A DNA stretch of 64,000 bases, taken from contig NC_080557.1 in the NCBI RefSeq assembly GCF_030253575.1, positions 46,204,501-46,268,500 of the forward strand, given 5' to 3'. A program made the position numbers and the translations under genes. Below, in pieces: positions 1-11,014 of the stretch; position 1 is the first letter of the stretch, and each line of letters begins with the position of its first letter. The notes under the pieces are model-generated. The model did not search any database. It was not told where the DNA came from and saw only the letters and a list, made by a program, of their open reading frames with translations. Source of the DNA: Rhododendron vialii (lineage: Eukaryota > Streptophyta > Magnoliopsida > Ericales > Ericaceae).

Positions 1-2808
1 TTAGGATCAAGTTCCGAGTATGTGCAAAGCAATGTAAGTAGCATGCCAAGGTTATGAATTCTGAAGTGGTACCTTTGGCTTCGGTCATGTTGTTACAGAA
101 AGGATGATGGTGGATCAGTGACCGTCTCTACTCTCTAGTTATGTGATTGCTATGAAGCACCGACACCTCTAGAGGTCGAGGTATCGTAGTGTCGGACACG
201 GGGACACCGCGGGGATACGTACGGGACACGCCACGTGGCGTGTCCCATAATTTAATTTGAATTTTTCATGGGGACACGGCGGGGACACCGCTGGGGACAC
301 GGCAGGGGCCAAACTGCAATTTTTTTTAAAATTTTGGGGGGCCAAACTGTAATTTTTGAAAAAATTGGGGCCAAATTATAATTTTTTAAAATTCCTGGGT
401 GCTAAACAATAATTTTTATTTATTTATATATATAAATATATATATATATATATACACGTGGTGTGTCCCCCGCCGTGTCCGTATCCCCATTTTTTTAGAA
501 TTCCTGTGTCCCGGTGTCGGTTTCGGTGTCCATTTTGGTATTGGTATCGGTGTCCGTGTCGGTGCATCATAGTGTGATTGTTTTTGTCGGTCTTTTCTGC
601 TACTTCTGTTGAAGGAATGTTGATTCTTTTATTACCCTTAGATATGTATTTTTTTTGTTTGAAAAGTTCGTAGATCCCTTTGTCTTTCAGACATGTAATG
701 GCCTTGCCTTCAAGGGAAAGCCCAATGGCATCTTATCTGATCAAATGAGGCAGTGACCTTCTTCAGCTATGTCATTGGGTAGTGGTTAGTGGAGAATCTG
801 GAGATTTGAGCTTTTGAGCTGGGGTTAGCTGCAACTTCGATTTTGGGCAAGCTGGACTTGCTTGGGACCTTGAATTTGTCCATTTGCTTTCATTGTAACA
901 TGCAGATTAAGTGGATAATATCGAATATAAGTACATCAAAAGAAAGGCAGCAATAAGCTTTTGCATTAGTAGTTTAAGTGCTTGTGATCAGATTGTCATG
1001 ATATGTAGTGGTGGGCCGCTATATGTTTTGTTGTGTATTCACAATTCTATGAGGGCTAAAGCCAAAAGCATAAGGGTTTTGTGTAGGATTATACATGCAT
1101 GTCTATATTGATTGTTTTGTTACTGCATTTATACAATTGATGAAATGATTTTAACCTTCTAAGCGCTTGTTTTGATGAGTTCTATGGTCATATTTGATTT
1201 TGTGGTTGGTTTCCAACTTTCCTAACATTTTCATCTTTTTTTAAATGGATAGATTAGTAGGTACTTCTCCGATCCCCAATACTATTTCCAAGTTAATGAC
1301 CAGTATGTGAGGAACAAATTGAAGGTTGTCCTATTTCCATTTCTGCACCGGGTAATTCCTTCTTCCACTATTTTCTTACCTTCTAGATGGTTAATTATGT
1401 CCTTCATAGTGGTGATCTTCTCTTTCTCCAATCCTTTAGGGACATTGGACAAGGATAACAGAGCCGGTGGGGGGCAGGCTTTCCTATAAACCCCCAATCT
1501 ATGATATAAATGCACCAGACTTGTATATTCCATTGATGGCATTTGGTACCTATATTGTTCTTGCTGGAATCTCACTGGGCCTCCGCGGAAAGTAAGTAGT
1601 AGCATCACTGTATGATTTGTGGTTTTTCATGAAAAAGCATTGTCTACATTTAGTGGGTCCGTAAAAGTGTAAAACCAAATGAACATTACTTATACCTGAT
1701 TTGTGGTTTTTCATGAAAAAGCAATGTCTACATTTAGTGGGTCCGTAAAACCAAATGCACATTACTTATACCTTGCTGAATCGAAAGTGATCTTTGGTTA
1801 GCCCCTACATCATGCCGATCTTGTAGCATTTGCAGTTTGTTATGGATGCAACAACATAAGTAATACCCATTTTCTAGCATTTGTTTATGAAATGGATTTT
1901 GCTGCAACTACTGCAACTAATGCTATCCAAATGGTTTCTAAAAGTTAATTTTGCTTCCTGGAACTAACGAATCTCGCGCATTCCATGTACTGGAAAGATG
2001 AGAGCATCAGAAGCGTCCTTGTACCTTTCTCTGAAATGTGGTCATTTTCGTGTTCTCAAGAATCTCAACCCTTTGACTACTGTTCAAAATTTTGATATTA
2101 ATTCAGTGGCGACTGCATTTGACTCTGGAAACAAATGAGATTATTGGGTTCCCCTCGCTTTTCTTGTGAAAATCAAACGCGGATTTTCAGCCATGAAAAC
2201 CGAAAATTTCATGACAAATTCAAACAGCTAACTATGGATTGCTGATTTTAAATTCATGATCAAATTCTTGGATTTAATTATCATAAGAAAACACAAAATA
2301 GTATAGTCTCTAATATGGATTACTTTCGCAACATCATCTCTCCCTCTCCCTCTCCCTCTCCCTCTGTGTGCATGTGTTTGTCACGTGTTTAATGTGCAAT
2401 GTGTCTTCATTTTGATGCAGGTTTAGCCCAGAAGCCCTGAATTGGCTGTTCGTCAAGGGGTTGGTGGGCTGGTGTTTGCAAGTCTCCCTGCTGAAAATGT
2501 CATTGTTTTCATTGGGTAGCGGGGAGGCACCACTTCTGGACATTGTCGCTTACGCTGGGTATACTTTCACTGGATTGTGTATGGCTGTTCTGGGGAAAAT
2601 AGTGTTGAGCTACTCATACTACTTTTTGATGCCATGGACGTGCTTGTGCATGGGCATCTTCTTGGTGAAGACTATGAAGAGAGTTCTTTTTGCAGAGGTG
2701 AGGAGTTACGACTCGAGCCGGCATCATTACGTCTTGCTCTTCATTGCTTTGGCTCAACTCCCACTTTTCGTTTGGCTTGGCAACATTAGTGTCAATTGGC
2801 TTTTCTAA
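1..2808 (+). CDS. YIF1: YIF1 (HRF1 family) ER-Golgi membrane protein, 3' four exons; 5' end lies outside the window
   Basis: Exons read as 1-33, 1253-1351, 1440-1591 and 2421-2808, all with GT-AG introns and phases that join into 223 codons plus TAA. Plant YIF1 proteins are about 270 residues, so roughly 45 N-terminal residues are missing to the left. The peptide carries family-typical strings such as [29 protein letters not shown] and [16 protein letters not shown], and ends GNISVNWLF. About five hydrophobic segments follow the cytosolic part (for example [15 protein letters not shown] and [17 protein letters not shown]). In yeast and animals YIF1 works with YIP1 and Rab GTPases in ER-to-Golgi vesicle transport; the same role is inferred here. 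The first intron (34-1252) holds a MITE. The gene looks intact. Confidence is high from residue-level recognition of the family. Confidence 0.93.
150..572. mobile_element. hAT-like non-autonomous element (MITE) in YIF1 intron 1
   Basis: The 17-base ends CTATGAAGCACCGACAC (150-166) and, inverted, GTGTCGGTGCATCATAG (556-572) match at 16 of 17 positions. A perfect 8-base direct repeat, TGTGATTG, flanks the element at 142-149 and 573-580. Eight-base target duplications are typical of hAT elements. The interior is made of many GGGGACAC/GTGTCC variants, an AT-rich middle and a short (TA)n tract, with no open frame. It sits wholly inside an intron of the YIF1 gene. Confidence 0.75.
1613..1772. repeat. 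84-bp direct tandem duplication in YIF1 intron 3
   Basis: The block starting TGATTTGTGGTTTTTCATG at 1613 is repeated at 1697 with a few substitutions and one 8-base length difference. It lies inside the intron between 1592 and 2420. Confidence 0.85.
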
Positions 2809-2812
2809 ACTG

Positions 2813-2815
<3 letters not shown>

Positions 2816-2854
<39 letters not shown>
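2816..2854. repeat. (CT)n microsatellite in the YIF1 3' UTR
   Basis: A pure CT/TC run of about 39 bases begins eight bases after the YIF1 stop codon, so it is probably transcribed as part of the 3' UTR. Confidence 0.95.
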
Positions 2855-2857
<3 letters not shown>

Positions 2858-4267
2858 GTTATGAGCAATAGGTTTGTGTATGTCTACACAGTGTATGGAC
2901 GATTTTTCAATTTTGATTGATTTTTTGGCCGGTCCATTTTGATTTCTGATTCATTTTTCTCATGTGAATGCCTCGGTGACTGGATTTAGCATTTGAATAT
3001 TTGATATGGTGCTTGAGGCCTTATAGGGTATAGATACATCTTTAAATGGTAAAAGATAGAATCAAAATGATATATTTGATTGCATAGCTACGAAGAGGAA
3101 TACTTCTGCAGTTTTGCTTCAAAATCACTGTGTTCTGATTTGGAACTTGGAGGAATACCTAACTGGAAATACATCATTGAGCTTGTGTTGTTAAGGCCCT
3201 CTTTGGACTGTGGTTTAGGAGGGAAATGATGGAAATGACAAGGTAGAGGAAAACATAGAAGGAATGAAGGATGGTGAAGTGAAGAAGAGTTTTTATTTTC
3301 TTGTGGTTTGCCAATCGTTTTCCTTTGCCTTGTAAAACAGAAGTTGTTATTGGGGATACTGTTATTTACCGTTATTGTTTTGTTACAACTACAATTTTTT
3401 GGTTTTGTCCGCCTTTAGTTTTTTTTGTGTTTGTTAGTTTTGCGCCAAATTATTATTGTTTCGTCTCGATTAGACGAATCAAAAAAGTAAAAAAATTAGT
3501 ATGATTTTTACAAGTAATTTTGGAAACATCCAAAAAATTGACTTTTTCGATATTTCTTGGATATTTTACTTTTTCGATTCCTCTCATCAAGACAAATTAA
3601 CTAATAGTAATACATAAAAATTTGGCGTAAAATTAACAATCGTGAATTTTTTTAATAAGGACGAAACTTGTCAACTTTTTGACTTGCGGAAACCCCCGTT
3701 AAGTGGTCAGGTATTTGCCTACTGTTTCCTTTCTCCTCGTATATGGCTCTCCGAATTCTTGACCCAAGTAAATCATTGCTTTTTTTGTTTTTTGGTGGAG
3801 GGAGAGATTATGCCAAGATTGTCTTCACATTGTGACAGTTTTGTTCTGTTGAATGCTTGTGAAGCTGTTTTTTGTTTTTTTTTTCCTTTTCCCATAGCAC
3901 AACTAAATGTTAATGCGTATATATTGGGAAGTGCCGAAGTGGGTTTGCTGAATTCAACCTGCTCCATTTGTCTATATCATACACCAACCTGCTTCATTTG
4001 TCTTTTCGTTTAATTTTATTACGAGGGCAGCTAAACAAACCAAGTTAACTTGAGCTTGTGTTTGCTCGTTAAAAACTCGTTTAAAGTCTGTTTCTTAAAT
4101 AAAGAAACTATTACATTTTGAAGCTCATAATCCAAACCAAGCTCGAACATGCTATTACTTGGCTCGTTTTACTTGTGATGTATAAAAAATTCAAACTAGT
4201 CGTATTCGGCTCTATTAAAACGCTTTTGAAAAGGGCTCGACTCATGAACAAGCTAAGTTTTAAAACA
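2855..4267. other. Intergenic, no gene seen
   Basis: AT-rich sequence with short T runs. The open frames here (for example 3642-4013) are low-complexity, F- and C-rich and match no family I recognise. No clear repeat ends were found. Confidence 0.6.
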
Positions 4268-4269
4268 TA

Positions 4270-4506
4270 CTCCCTCCGTCCCAATTTACTTGTCATTTTT
4301 GGGAGTTCGTGCCATTTTTCAATTAATTATTATCTTATAATTTATAATGTTTTAGATGATTTCGAAAACATTGAATTATAGAACAAATCGAGATCTATCA
4401 AATAATATTCATATTGGATATAAAATTCATTACCATTTTAAAGATATAACTAGTTTTTTAATCCAGTTAGAATGGAACTGAGACAAGTAAATTGGGACGG
4501 AGTGAG
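4270..4506. mobile_element. Stowaway-like (Tc1/mariner) MITE
   Basis: The left end CTCCCTCCGTCCCAATTTAC and the right end, read inverted, CTCACTCCGTCCCAATTTAC are near-identical and flanked by TA at 4268-4269 and 4507-4508. The CTCCCTCCGTCCCA terminus and TA target are the standard signature of plant Stowaway MITEs. The element is 237 bp and AT-rich. Confidence 0.9.
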
Positions 4507-4619
4507 TATTTTTGAAACTCGTGAGTCTTCAAACCGAGCTTAATCAACAATCTGCTCAGCTCGTTCGAATTTAATGAACAACTCGGATTGTTGTATGGGA
4601 CCCGAAACGGGCCCCACAT

Positions 4620-4839
4620 TATTAACGGATATCACCCACCGGAACAAAATCAATCCCATTATGGTAGGAGCTCTATTCAAAGGCAACCATCTATTAGGAT
4701 CAATTATTACCTTTATTGTAGGAGACTTCTTCTCCTAATCATTTTCCTTCCAATTTGGTTGTATCCGTTTCCTATATGTATGGTTGTATTCTTCCATTGA
4801 AACTCAAGGAAATAAAAACAATTCATTCAGTTCTTATCA
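4620..4839 (+). repeat. Left LTR of the copia element
   Basis: A 220-bp sequence, repeated at 6376 onward with about ten differences plus a short indel. It ends immediately before the tRNA primer site. Confidence 0.88.
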
Positions 4840-4851
4840 TGGTATCAAAGC
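4840..4851 (+). other. Primer binding site (initiator Met tRNA type)
   Basis: TGGTATCAAAGC directly follows the left LTR. This is one mismatch from the usual plant initiator-Met PBS TGGTATCAGAGC. Confidence 0.85.
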
Positions 4852-6368
4852 ATGCCCGCCCACTGGCATGCTGCTATTTCTAATGAACTCAATGCACTTG
4901 AACAAACCAAAACATGGGTACTTGCTCCTCTTCCCCCTGGAAAAAAAATCAATTAGCTGTAAATGGGTTTTTAAAACTAAATTAAAAGCAGATGGATTCG
5001 TAAAACGTTACAAAGCCCGCTTGGTCGCCAAAGGCTATACTCAAGTTGAGGGCTTGGACTATCATAACACCTTTGCTCCTGTCGCAAAATTGGTCACTGT
5101 CCGCTGCGTGTTGGCTATTGCCGCTACTCGTAACTGGCATCTACACCGATTAGACTTTAACAATGCCTTCTTGCATGGAGACCTTGACGATGATGTTTAT
5201 TGTTTACATGTCTCTTCCTCTAGGATATGGTCGACAAGGGGAGACCCGTGTCTGTCACTTACAAAAGTCCCTCTATGGACTCAAACAGGCATCTCATAAT
5301 TGGTACTCTAAACTGTCCACAGTACTTCTATCGGATGGTTTTACACAATCCCAAGCTGATCATTCTCTATTTACTCGGCAAACTGGCTCTATTATTCTCG
5401 TTGTTCTTGTTTATGTTGATGATTTGCTTGTTACAGGCAATGACTTACTGTCCATTCGCCGCTTACAAGAATTCTTGTCGAGTAAATTTCAGTTAAAGAA
5501 TCTTGGGAAGCTTAAATATTTTGTAGGCATTGAAGTGGCTCGCTCTGCCAAAGGTATTTTCATTAATCAGCGCAAATATGTTCTTGACATCCTCGCCGAC
5601 GCGGGGCAATCCGGCTGCTGTCCAGCCTCTTCTCCTATGGAACAACATCTTAAGCTCTCAACTGATTTCGGTGATCCCATCTCAGACCCAAGCTCCTACC
5701 GCTGGCTCATCGGGCGCCTAATATATCTCACTATTTCGCGCCCCGATATCACGTTCGCCGTCAATTTACTCAACCAGTTCATGCATACACCTTGGGTTCC
5801 TCACTTTGATGCTGCCATTCGCATACTTCGCTACCTCAAGGGCTCTGTCTCTCATGGCCTACTCTTTTCTTCCAGTTCGGCCCTCAGTCTTACTGGCTAC
5901 ACTGACTCGGATTGGGCCAGTTGTCCCATGACTCGTCGCTCCACCACCGGTTATTTCATTACTCTTGGTACCAACCCCGTTTCATGGCGCACAAAAAAGC
6001 AAAGTGTCGTGTCCCGCTCTTCCGCTGAAGCCGAATATCGGGCCATGGCCTCGACCACTTGCGAATTGTTATGGCTTCACACCTTGCTTCACAATTTAGC
6101 AGTTCCACTATCCTCCCCAATTACTTTACATTGTGACAATCAAGCAGCCTTACATATCGCCCGGAATCCGATCTTTCATGAGCGCTCCGAACACATTGAA
6201 ATCGACTGCCATCTCATTCGTGAACGGGTTCAACAAGGTCTTCTTCACCTTCAACACATTGCCTCAGCTGACCAATTAGCCGATGTTTTCACTAAGGCCT
6301 TGGGTGTTGATCATTTCCGTATTTTGACATCCAAGCTGGGCATTACGTCCCTCCATGCTCCATTTTGA
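4850..6368 (+). pseudogene. Copia pol remnant: reverse transcriptase and RNase H, frameshifted
   Basis: Two main frames cover the region. The first carries the start of the RT domain ([26 protein letters not shown]). The second, from about 5190 to the stop at 6366-6368, carries SLYGLKQA, the catalytic YVDD, the connecting region and RNase H (YTDSDWA, SSAEAEYRA, CDNQAA, HIEIDCH). At least two frame changes are visible, one near the A run at 4942-4950 and one near 5190-5210, so no single protein can be read. Gag, protease and integrase are missing. The element could move only with proteins supplied by a relative, if at all. Confidence 0.93.
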
Positions 6369-6375
6369 GGGGGAG
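6367..6375 (+). other. Polypurine tract
   Basis: GAGGGGGAG overlaps the pol stop codon and abuts the right LTR, as expected for plus-strand priming. Confidence 0.8.
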
Positions 6376-6976
6376 TATTAACGGATATCACCCACCGGAA
6401 CAAAATCAATCCCATTATGGCAGGAACTCTATTCAGAGGCGGTTTAGGATCAATTATTACCTTTATTGTAGGAGACTTATTCTCCTAATTATTTTCCTTC
6501 CAATTTGGTTGTATCCGTTTCCTCTATGTATAGTTGTATTCTTCCATTGAAACTCAAGGAAATAAAAATACAGTAATGCTACACGCATAGCAAATGTGCA
6601 CAGATTTTGTGTACAGATTTTTTGTGGGGCCCACTACGGGTCCCACACAAATAATCTGAGCCGTTCATTAAATGTAAAACATTTTTTCAAGGCCCCCCAC
6701 CAAAAATCAGCTCAATCCGATATCTATAAGTGTTTGATTCAATCATTTAACTTTTCATTATCCTGAGATTCGAATGAAAACTTAAATGATTGAATCAAGC
6801 ATCTATGAGTATCGGATTGAGCTGATTTTTAGCGGGGGCCCTTGAAAAAATGTTTTACATTTAATGAACGGCTCGGATTATTTGTGTAAGACCCGTAATG
6901 GATCCCACAAAAAATCTGTGCACATTTGCTGTGCGTGTAGCGTTACTGATAAAAATAATTCATTCAGTTCTTATCA
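6376..6976 (+). repeat. Right LTR, interrupted by a MITE
   Basis: LTR sequence runs 6376-6570, is broken by the MITE at 6571-6948, and resumes through 6976 (ATTCATTCAGTTCTTATCA). The nine bases ATAAAAATA are present on both sides of the insert as its target duplication. Confidence 0.88.
6571..6948. mobile_element. MITE copy A, inserted in the right copia LTR
   Basis: Ends CAGTAATGCTACACGCA and (inverted) CAGTAACGCTACACGCA, flanked by the 9-base duplication ATAAAAATA (6562-6570, 6949-6957). The whole 378-bp element is a fold-back: the left half (AGCCGTTCATTAAATGTAAA) is mirrored in the right half. A 9-base duplication fits the Mutator superfamily; hAT (8 bp) is the alternative. No coding capacity. 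Confidence 0.88.
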
Positions 6977-7053
6977 TGATCTGTGCACATTTGTTGTATT
7001 ACGGTGACTTCTCTAGAAAGACAAGTATGACCCGTATTTCACCACTGTCAGAA

Positions 7054-7431
7054 CAGAAATGCAACACACACAGCAAAAGTGTACAGATTTTGTGCACAGA
7101 TTTTTTGTGGGGTCCACTACGGATCTCACACAAATTATCCGAGCCGTTCATTAAATGTAAAACATTTTTTCAAGGGCCCCCGCAAAAAATCAGCTCAATC
7201 CGATGTCTATAAGTGTTTGATTCAATCATTTAACTTTTCATTATCCTGAGATTCGAATGAAAACTTAAATGATTGAATCAAGCATCTATGAGTATCGGAT
7301 TGAGCTGATTTTTTGCGGGGGCCCTTGAAAAAATGTTTTACATTTAATGAACGGCTCGAATTATTTGTGTGGAACCCGTAATGGATCCCACAAAAAATCT
7401 GTGCATATTTGCTGTGCGTGTAGCGTTACTG
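7054..7431. mobile_element. MITE copy B (same family)
   Basis: Same fold-back element as copy A. Its left end is diverged (CAGAAATGCAACACACA) and its right end is almost identical to that of A. The nine bases CTGTCAGAA precede it (7045-7053). The copy A target duplication plus the LTR tail follow it at 7432, which shows it was produced by recombination between A-type and C-type copies. Confidence 0.85.
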
Positions 7432-7536
7432 ATAAAAATAATTCATTCAGTTCTTATCTTGATCTGTGCACATTTGTTGTATTACGGTGACTTCTCTAGA
7501 AAGACAAGTATGACCCGTATTTCACCACTGTCAGAA

Positions 7537-7915
7537 CAGAAATGCAACACACACAGCAAAAGTGTACAGATTTTGTGCACAGGGGTCCACTACGGATCCC
7601 ACACAAATTATCCGAGCCGTTCATTAAATGTAAAACATTTTTTCAAGGGCCCCCTCAAAAAATCAGCTCAATCCGATGTCTATAAGTGTTTGATTCAATC
7701 ATTTAACTTTTCATTATCCTGAGATTCGAATGAAAACTTAAATGATTGAATCAAGCATCTATGAGTATCGGATTGAGCTGATTTTTTGCGAGGGCCCTTG
7801 AAAAAATGTTTTACATTTAATGAACGGCTTGGATTATTTTTATGGAATCCGTAGTGAGCCCTATAAAAAATCTGTGCAAAAAATCTGTGCACATTTGCTG
7901 TGTGTAGCATTACTG
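7537..7915. mobile_element. MITE copy C (same family)
   Basis: Third copy, with a small deletion after the left end and a short ATCTGTGCAAAA duplication near the right end. CTGTCAGAA occurs before it (7528-7536) and after it (7916-7924), a perfect 9-base target duplication. Confidence 0.85.
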
Positions 7916-8041
7916 CTGTCAGAAACACAAGTGCCAGTGACACGAGACAAGGAAAGCTTGTCCCCATTATAGGTTTTTTTACTTTTTTCCATCTTTTAAA
8001 GCTCCCAAATTTTTGCGCCACTCGTCAAGATAACTGAAACC

Positions 8042-10389
8042 ATGGTGAAACTCATTTCAAGCAGGTGCAGTATCCAATCAGTGGTGCCGGAATCATATAT
8101 ATTGCCACCGGAACAAAGACCCGGTAACTCAGTTGCTCCTCCCTGCAAGACTATTCCGGTAATTGATCTCCTCGGCGATCGGAGTGACGTGATTCAGGAA
8201 ATCATCAAGGCTAGCCATGAATATGGATTCTTTCAGGTGAAAATTTCAGTACTGTTTAATGTTATCTAGACATGCTTTTTTAATTTTTTTTAAATCAACA
8301 GTCAATTCATTTCATTCAAATGTTTAAAGGCAAAGATTTCCTCGCAATAAATAAGAATGAACCAAAGTTACCAAAATATAAGATACGAGCTATTGCAAAA
8401 GCACTATAGGCTAATAGACTCTACAACGCATACTGCATAAAAAGACCAACGGTATTTGTCGGCATAGGATCTGTCCACGATTTAGTAGTAGAGCATCCAA
8501 AGAGACCAACGGTATGTGTCGGCATAGGATCTGTCCACGATTTAGTAGTAGAGCATCCAAAGGGAAACCTAGCTCAAACCATAAGCATAAAACATGTGCA
8601 GATGAAATCACCGGCGAAAAACCCCACGGATCTGCTATCTGGAAGCCAAAGCCGGCCGGCTCGTGGTACGAGAAAACGCGGATCTAGTCATACTTCAGCA
8701 AGGGTGGGAGGTCCGGGCCTCCCCACCCATTAACTTCCCTCCGTCCCTGTGACGTTTTTATGTAATAAGATCAAGAAAATAGAGTAGCCAATTGGAGTAT
8801 TACTCTGGGAAAAACAAAAAAATTTGCAGTTGAGAAACCATGGGGTGTCGGAAGAGTTAATGAAGGATGCGTTGGTGGTGGCCAAGGAGTTCTTTGATTT
8901 GCCTGTGGAGGAGAAAGAGAGGTTTTACTCTGAGGATCCCCATCAGAGTGGTTGTATGCTCAAAACAAGCATTGACTTCCCCAAAGAGAAGTTTCATTTC
9001 TGGAGAGACAATTTGAGGCACCCTTCTCACCCCTTGGAGGATCACATTCACCGTTGGCCCGAAAATCCGGCTCGCTACAGGTATAGTACTATGTTACTAC
9101 TAGTAAGCTTTACTCACTTTTAACTGTCAACACTCTTTGATCACAACGATTTTTTTTTAATCCTTTGATCATGACGAATTCGCTCTCTCTTTATTGGGCA
9201 ATATTTCGCAGGGAAGTGTTTGGACCATACTCAATGGAGGTGAGAAGCCTTGGTTTGCAGATTTTGGAGCTAAACTGCGAAGGGTTGGGCCTCGAATCGG
9301 GCTACTTCGGGGAACGATTGAGCGAGGGCCAACTGATTGTTGTTAACTATTATCCACCATGTCCTGATCCAACCTTGGTATTGGGCTTGCCCAAACATGG
9401 TGATCCACACCTTATCACCCTTCTTAACCAAGGGGATGTGCCTGGGCTTCAAGTCTGGAAAGATGAACAATGGGTCACAGTTGAGCCAAATCCTAATGCC
9501 TTTGTGGTTAATATCAATCACATGTTACAGGTACTTTTCTTCTGCTTTCCCTGATGCTACGTTTGGTTAATGAATTCGTGGAGGAAAATGCTTCGAGTCA
9601 TATTACCATGTCGCTTTCCGAAAAACAGTAGTGGCTCCCTCAAATGGTGTGCATCGGGTTACAACATATATGTTTCGAGGATTCAACGAAGTCTGATCTA
9701 ACGATCTTTTGCCTGCATTCGCATAAACAAAGGGAAAGAAAGAGTATGGAGTCTAAAAAGAATCAAAACGAACCAAGTGGCTGTTAATTCCATTTCTATA
9801 GAGTAATGGTGTAACAATGTGACAAAACGATTTGTTAAAGAGAGCGCTTTCTGGATTTTCGGTGTACTGGCTTGGATCTAGGTTCTATTATAGACCCTGA
9901 TGCACCTAATCGAATGGGTCCACGACTCTTGAAACCCAAAACGAACAAAGTCGAAAGGTTTTGAAAACACCCAAAACAAAAACATTTATTTTGATAAATC
10001 CCAACAGTATTTACTCATGTTGTGCCATAAACTCCTAAACTCTTTCCTAGCGTTGGCTTCTGTGATTTTCAGTCAATTTTTGGTTCTAATGACAACTTTG
10101 TCATTACCTACTTTATACTTATAAACATTCAATTTTGTAGATTATCAGCAATGGGAAGTTGAAGAGTGCATATCACAGGGTGCTCACGAGTTCAAATATC
10201 GATCGAACGACGGTTGCTAGCTTCATCCTTCCTTCCAAGGATAGCGTCATTGAACCAGCCAAATCTCTTGTTAGCGAATTGAGTCCCCCGCTGTACAAAT
10301 CTTTCAAACGTGGAGATTTCGACAACATTTACTTCAGTGATACCCACGAGGAAAAAGATCCGCTCGAGCACTTTAGGATCCGATCTTAA
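8042..10389 (+). CDS. DOXC-type 2-oxoglutarate/Fe(II) dioxygenase, tandem gene 1 (337 aa)
   Basis: Exons 8042-8236, 8830-9080, 9212-9530 and 10141-10389 join in frame to 337 codons plus TAA. The N-terminal DIOX_N part (residues about 35-140) has IPVIDL, YGFFQ and NHGV; the catalytic part has YPPCPDP, the metal triad H211-x-D213 (KHGDP) and H267 (YHRV). The 2-oxoglutarate Arg is R277, but the usual R-x-S is R-T-T (T279). Layout and four-exon structure resemble hyoscyamine 6-dioxygenase-like and other DOXC enzymes, which hydroxylate or desaturate small molecules in the cytosol; the substrate cannot be named. It is the first of three tandem paralogs, and gene 2 is very similar even in introns. 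AATAAA at 10636-10641 is a likely polyadenylation signal. Confidence 0.93.
8442..8561. repeat. 60-bp tandem duplication in intron 1 of dioxygenase gene 1
   Basis: The 60-base block beginning AAGACCAACGGTAT and containing CGATTTAGTAGTAGAGCAT occurs at 8442-8501 and 8502-8561 with about two differences. Gene 2 has only one copy of this intron segment (near 23460-23515). Confidence 0.85.
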
Positions 10390-10938
10390 GTAGGTTTTTG
10401 TGTTCGGCGGCTAAACATCGTGTCCAGTTCAGAAGTCTCTTGCTTACTAACTTGCTAAATAAGAGAGACTAAACATGTATAACAACCGTGGTTGTGTCAT
10501 GCCGTGATCTTCATGTTATTATCGTTGTTACGTATATGTGTTTGAAATAAGCATCATCCTCTCCTTTCCGACTATATGTGAAATAGAATATGTAACGGGG
10601 GTTTTGAAAAGCTCATTGTGCTATGTTTTGTAGTTAATAAAGCATAATTTCATGATGGAAAATTCCAAAATCAGCCCAATGGGATGACAATGGTAAGTAT
10701 GTGAATGTGTATTAATTGGTGTAAAAAGTACACATAAATATGTGTTTTCTTTGTCTTCTAGTGTGTTTATCGTCAGCTCAATAGGCTGACAATAGCTCAG
10801 AGTATATTATATAGCTCAGAGTACGTAGCATGGAAGCCTTCAACTAGCTTCTTACTCGGTAAAAGAAGGGCTTGTCCTCTATGTAAACTTTAAAGGGAAA
10901 AAAAAGTCTGAGAAAACTGATTTTAATTTCTTGGAAAC
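10390..10938. other. 3' flank of dioxygenase gene 1
   Basis: Contains the likely 3' UTR and AATAAA at 10636. The part 10560-10640 resembles the downstream flank of gene 3 (30950-31040) and is deleted from the equivalent place after gene 2, where the sequence jumps from AAGCATCAT to CTCTTGGAAACC. Confidence 0.7.
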
Positions 10939-11014
10939 TGTAACGCCCCGAATTTTGGGTACGTTAAAGAAAACATTTTATTGCAAAAACAAAGTGAGTC
11001 TAGCTCATTATTAC

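Larger units (their letters stand above)
4620..6976 (+). mobile_element. Ty1/copia retrotransposon, internally deleted (LTR-PBS-RT/RNaseH-PPT-LTR)
   Basis: Left LTR 4620-4839, PBS 4840-4851, reverse transcriptase/RNase H coding remnant 4850-6368, polypurine tract 6367-6375 and right LTR 6376-6976. The right LTR is split by a 378-bp MITE. Gag, protease and integrase are absent: the PBS is followed at once by the RT region, so this is a large internal deletion. LTRs start TATTAACGG rather than TG and end TTATCA. I did not find a clean 5-base target duplication. The domain order RT then RNase H directly before the PPT is that of Ty1/copia. Confidence 0.92.
6949..7915. repeat. 483-bp tandem duplication (LTR tail + spacer + MITE)
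   Basis: The unit beginning ATAAAAATAATTCATTCAG occurs at 6949 and again at 7432. Each is followed by the same spacer of about 105 bp and a MITE copy. The period is 483 bp. The right end of the copia LTR is therefore present twice. Confidence 0.9.

Noticed and set aside
3642-4013. 123-codon open frame
   Set aside because: Low-complexity, Phe- and Cys-rich, no family resemblance, T-rich DNA; it is chance.
6898-7722. Near-identical ~100-codon frames in the MITE array
   Set aside because: They are repeated because the MITE is tandemly duplicated, and they show no coding features.
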